DNA of 5,295 nucleotides from CAYUUP01 sp964447925 (lineage in GTDB: Bacteria; Bacillota; Clostridia; Oscillospirales; Oscillospiraceae): contig CAYUUP010000098.1 in NCBI GenBank assembly GCA_964447925.1, forward strand, positions 1 to 5,295. Reading direction: 5' to 3'. The position numbers were made by a program, and so were the translations under genes. Below are positions 4,537 through 5,295 of the stretch, piece by piece. Within the stretch, counting starts at the first letter, position 1. Each line of letters opens with the position of its first letter. Below the pieces are notes generated by a model. That model ran no database searches, was not told the origin of the DNA, and worked only from the letters and a program-made list of their open reading frames with translations.

Positions 4537-5295
4537 ATGAAAGAGAAAAACCTGTCCGGCCACAAGCTCGGGCTTCCCGTCCTGCTGCTGAATGTCTTGC
4601 TTTATCTGATCTCCGTCTTGGGCTTTGTGTTCAGTGTCATCAAGGTGGCATCGAACAAGAACGTCCAGGTGCTGCCGGTGGCGGGCATCATTGTCTGCGC
4701 CCTGTGGTGGGTGGCCGGCATTTTCATCTTCTGCGGGCTGAAAATACTGAAGCCCCAGGAAGCGCTGGTGCTGACCCTCTTTGGCAACTATATCGGCACC
4801 CTGAAGGGGCCCGGCTTTTTCTTCGTCAACCCTTTCTGCACCGCTTTCAATCCCGCTGCCGCCACCAAGCTGAACCAGAGCGGAGATGTGGACGCCGGAA
4901 AAAAGTCCCTCTTCACCCTCAAGGCCGAAGATACCTCCATTGGCATAAATGCTCTGGAGAACGGCAAAAAGATTTCCCTTAAAATCATGACGCTGAACAA
5001 CTCCCGCCAGAAGATCAACGACTGCCTGGGCAATCCGGTGGAGATCGGCATCGCCGTTATGTGGCGGGTGACGGACACCGCAAGGGCTGTCTTTGAGGTG
5101 GACAACTACAAGGAGTACCTCTCCCTCCAGTGCGACAGTGCCCTGCGGAACATCGTCCGGCTCTATCCCTATGACGTGGCCCCCAATGTGGACACCACCG
5201 GCGATGGGATTGCCGACGAGGGCAGTCTCCGGGGCAGCAGCGAGGTGGTAGCCACCCGCATCCGAGACGAGATCCAGTCCAGGGTGGAGACGGCG
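4537..5295 (+). CDS. SPFH-domain (stomatin/prohibitin/flotillin-like) membrane protein, 3' end outside window
   Basis: The frame is open for 253 codons to the end of the window. SPFH proteins assemble into large oligomers at the inner face of the membrane and organise microdomains or protease complexes; the specific role here is unknown. Two hydrophobic segments, about 14-38 and 47-73, form an N-terminal membrane hairpin. They are followed by the SPFH start KPQEALVLTLFGNYIGTLKG (72-91), GFFFVNPF (93-100), KKISLKIMTLNNSRQKIND (144-162) and NPVEIGIAVMWRV (166-178). Next come FEVDNYKEYLSLQCDSALRN (186-205) and the LRGSSEVVATRIRDEIQSRV helix start (231-250). A segment of about 43 residues (101-143) separates the first SPFH strands. 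ATG 4537 has AGGAGG (4523-4528) with an 8-base spacer, directly behind a strong promoter and operator, so the gene is first in its transcription unit. Family call is confident; function is not. Confidence 0.9.
   Translation, partial: MKEKNLSGHKLGLPVLLLNVLLYLISVLGFVFSVIKVASNKNVQVLPVAGIIVCALWWVAGIFIFCGLKILKPQEALVLTLFGNYIGTLKGPGFFFVNPFCTAFNPAAATKLNQSGDVDAGKKSLFTLKAEDTSIGINALENGKKISLKIMTLNNSRQKINDCLGNPVEIGIAVMWRVTDTARAVFEVDNYKEYLSLQCDSALRNIVRLYPYDVAPNVDTTGDGIADEGSLRGSSEVVATRIRDEIQSRVETA

Noticed and set aside
4312..4565. 70-codon open frames on both strands between the SDR operon terminator and the SPFH start
   Set aside because: They span the promoter and palindrome of the SPFH gene and have no recognisable protein features; the palindrome itself makes the two frames look alike over that stretch.
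5191..5223. EF-hand-like acidic loop (D-T-T-G-D-G-I-A-D) in the SPFH protein
   Set aside because: Asp spacing partly fits a calcium loop, but the position-12 acidic residue is missing and no paired helix-loop-helix is visible.

Overview
The window looks like chromosomal DNA from a GC-rich member of the Clostridia, most likely an Oscillospiraceae-type gut bacterium (Flavonifractor/Lawsonibacter/Intestinimonas-like). This placement is an inference. It rests on GC-rich coding sequence, strong AGGAGG-type ribosome binding sites, AT-rich intergenic DNA, low-GC sigma-A style promoters, and a two-membrane-segment SPFH protein of a kind I associate with gut Firmicutes. All five genes lie on the + strand.

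Region 1 (1-2594) is a housekeeping block. It contains the 3' end of DNA polymerase I (polA), then the ribosomal-protein acetyltransferase rimI, then tsaD, the tRNA t6A-modification enzyme. rimI and tsaD share an ATGA stop/start overlap and are almost certainly cotranscribed. The other t6A genes, tsaB and tsaE, are not in the window.

Region 2 (2595-3123) is about 530 bases of AT-rich DNA with no convincing gene. It holds a perfect Shine-Dalgarno/ATG that stops after three codons, three phased CCAGA repeats, a cluster of DnaA-box-like 9-mers, and a rho-independent terminator whose left arm can also pair with a downstream segment. It ends in the presumed promoter and leader of the next unit.

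Region 3 (3124-4309) is a self-contained two-gene operon. The first gene is a short-chain dehydrogenase whose layout matches Comamonas 3-alpha-hydroxysteroid dehydrogenase/carbonyl reductase. Fifteen bases later comes a 108-residue protein that looks like a small NTF2/SnoaL-fold protein. The operon ends in a textbook terminator with a 10-bp stem. Together they could act on a steroid-like, bile-acid-like or other carbonyl substrate, but the substrate is not shown by the sequence.

Region 4 (4310-5295) has a strong promoter overlapped by a 35-bp palindrome built from two TGATATCA octamers one helical turn apart. It drives an SPFH (stomatin/prohibitin/flotillin-like) membrane protein that runs off the end of the window. 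The operator is the most striking regulatory element here. It suggests a dedicated, possibly ribbon-helix-helix, repressor that may be encoded just downstream.
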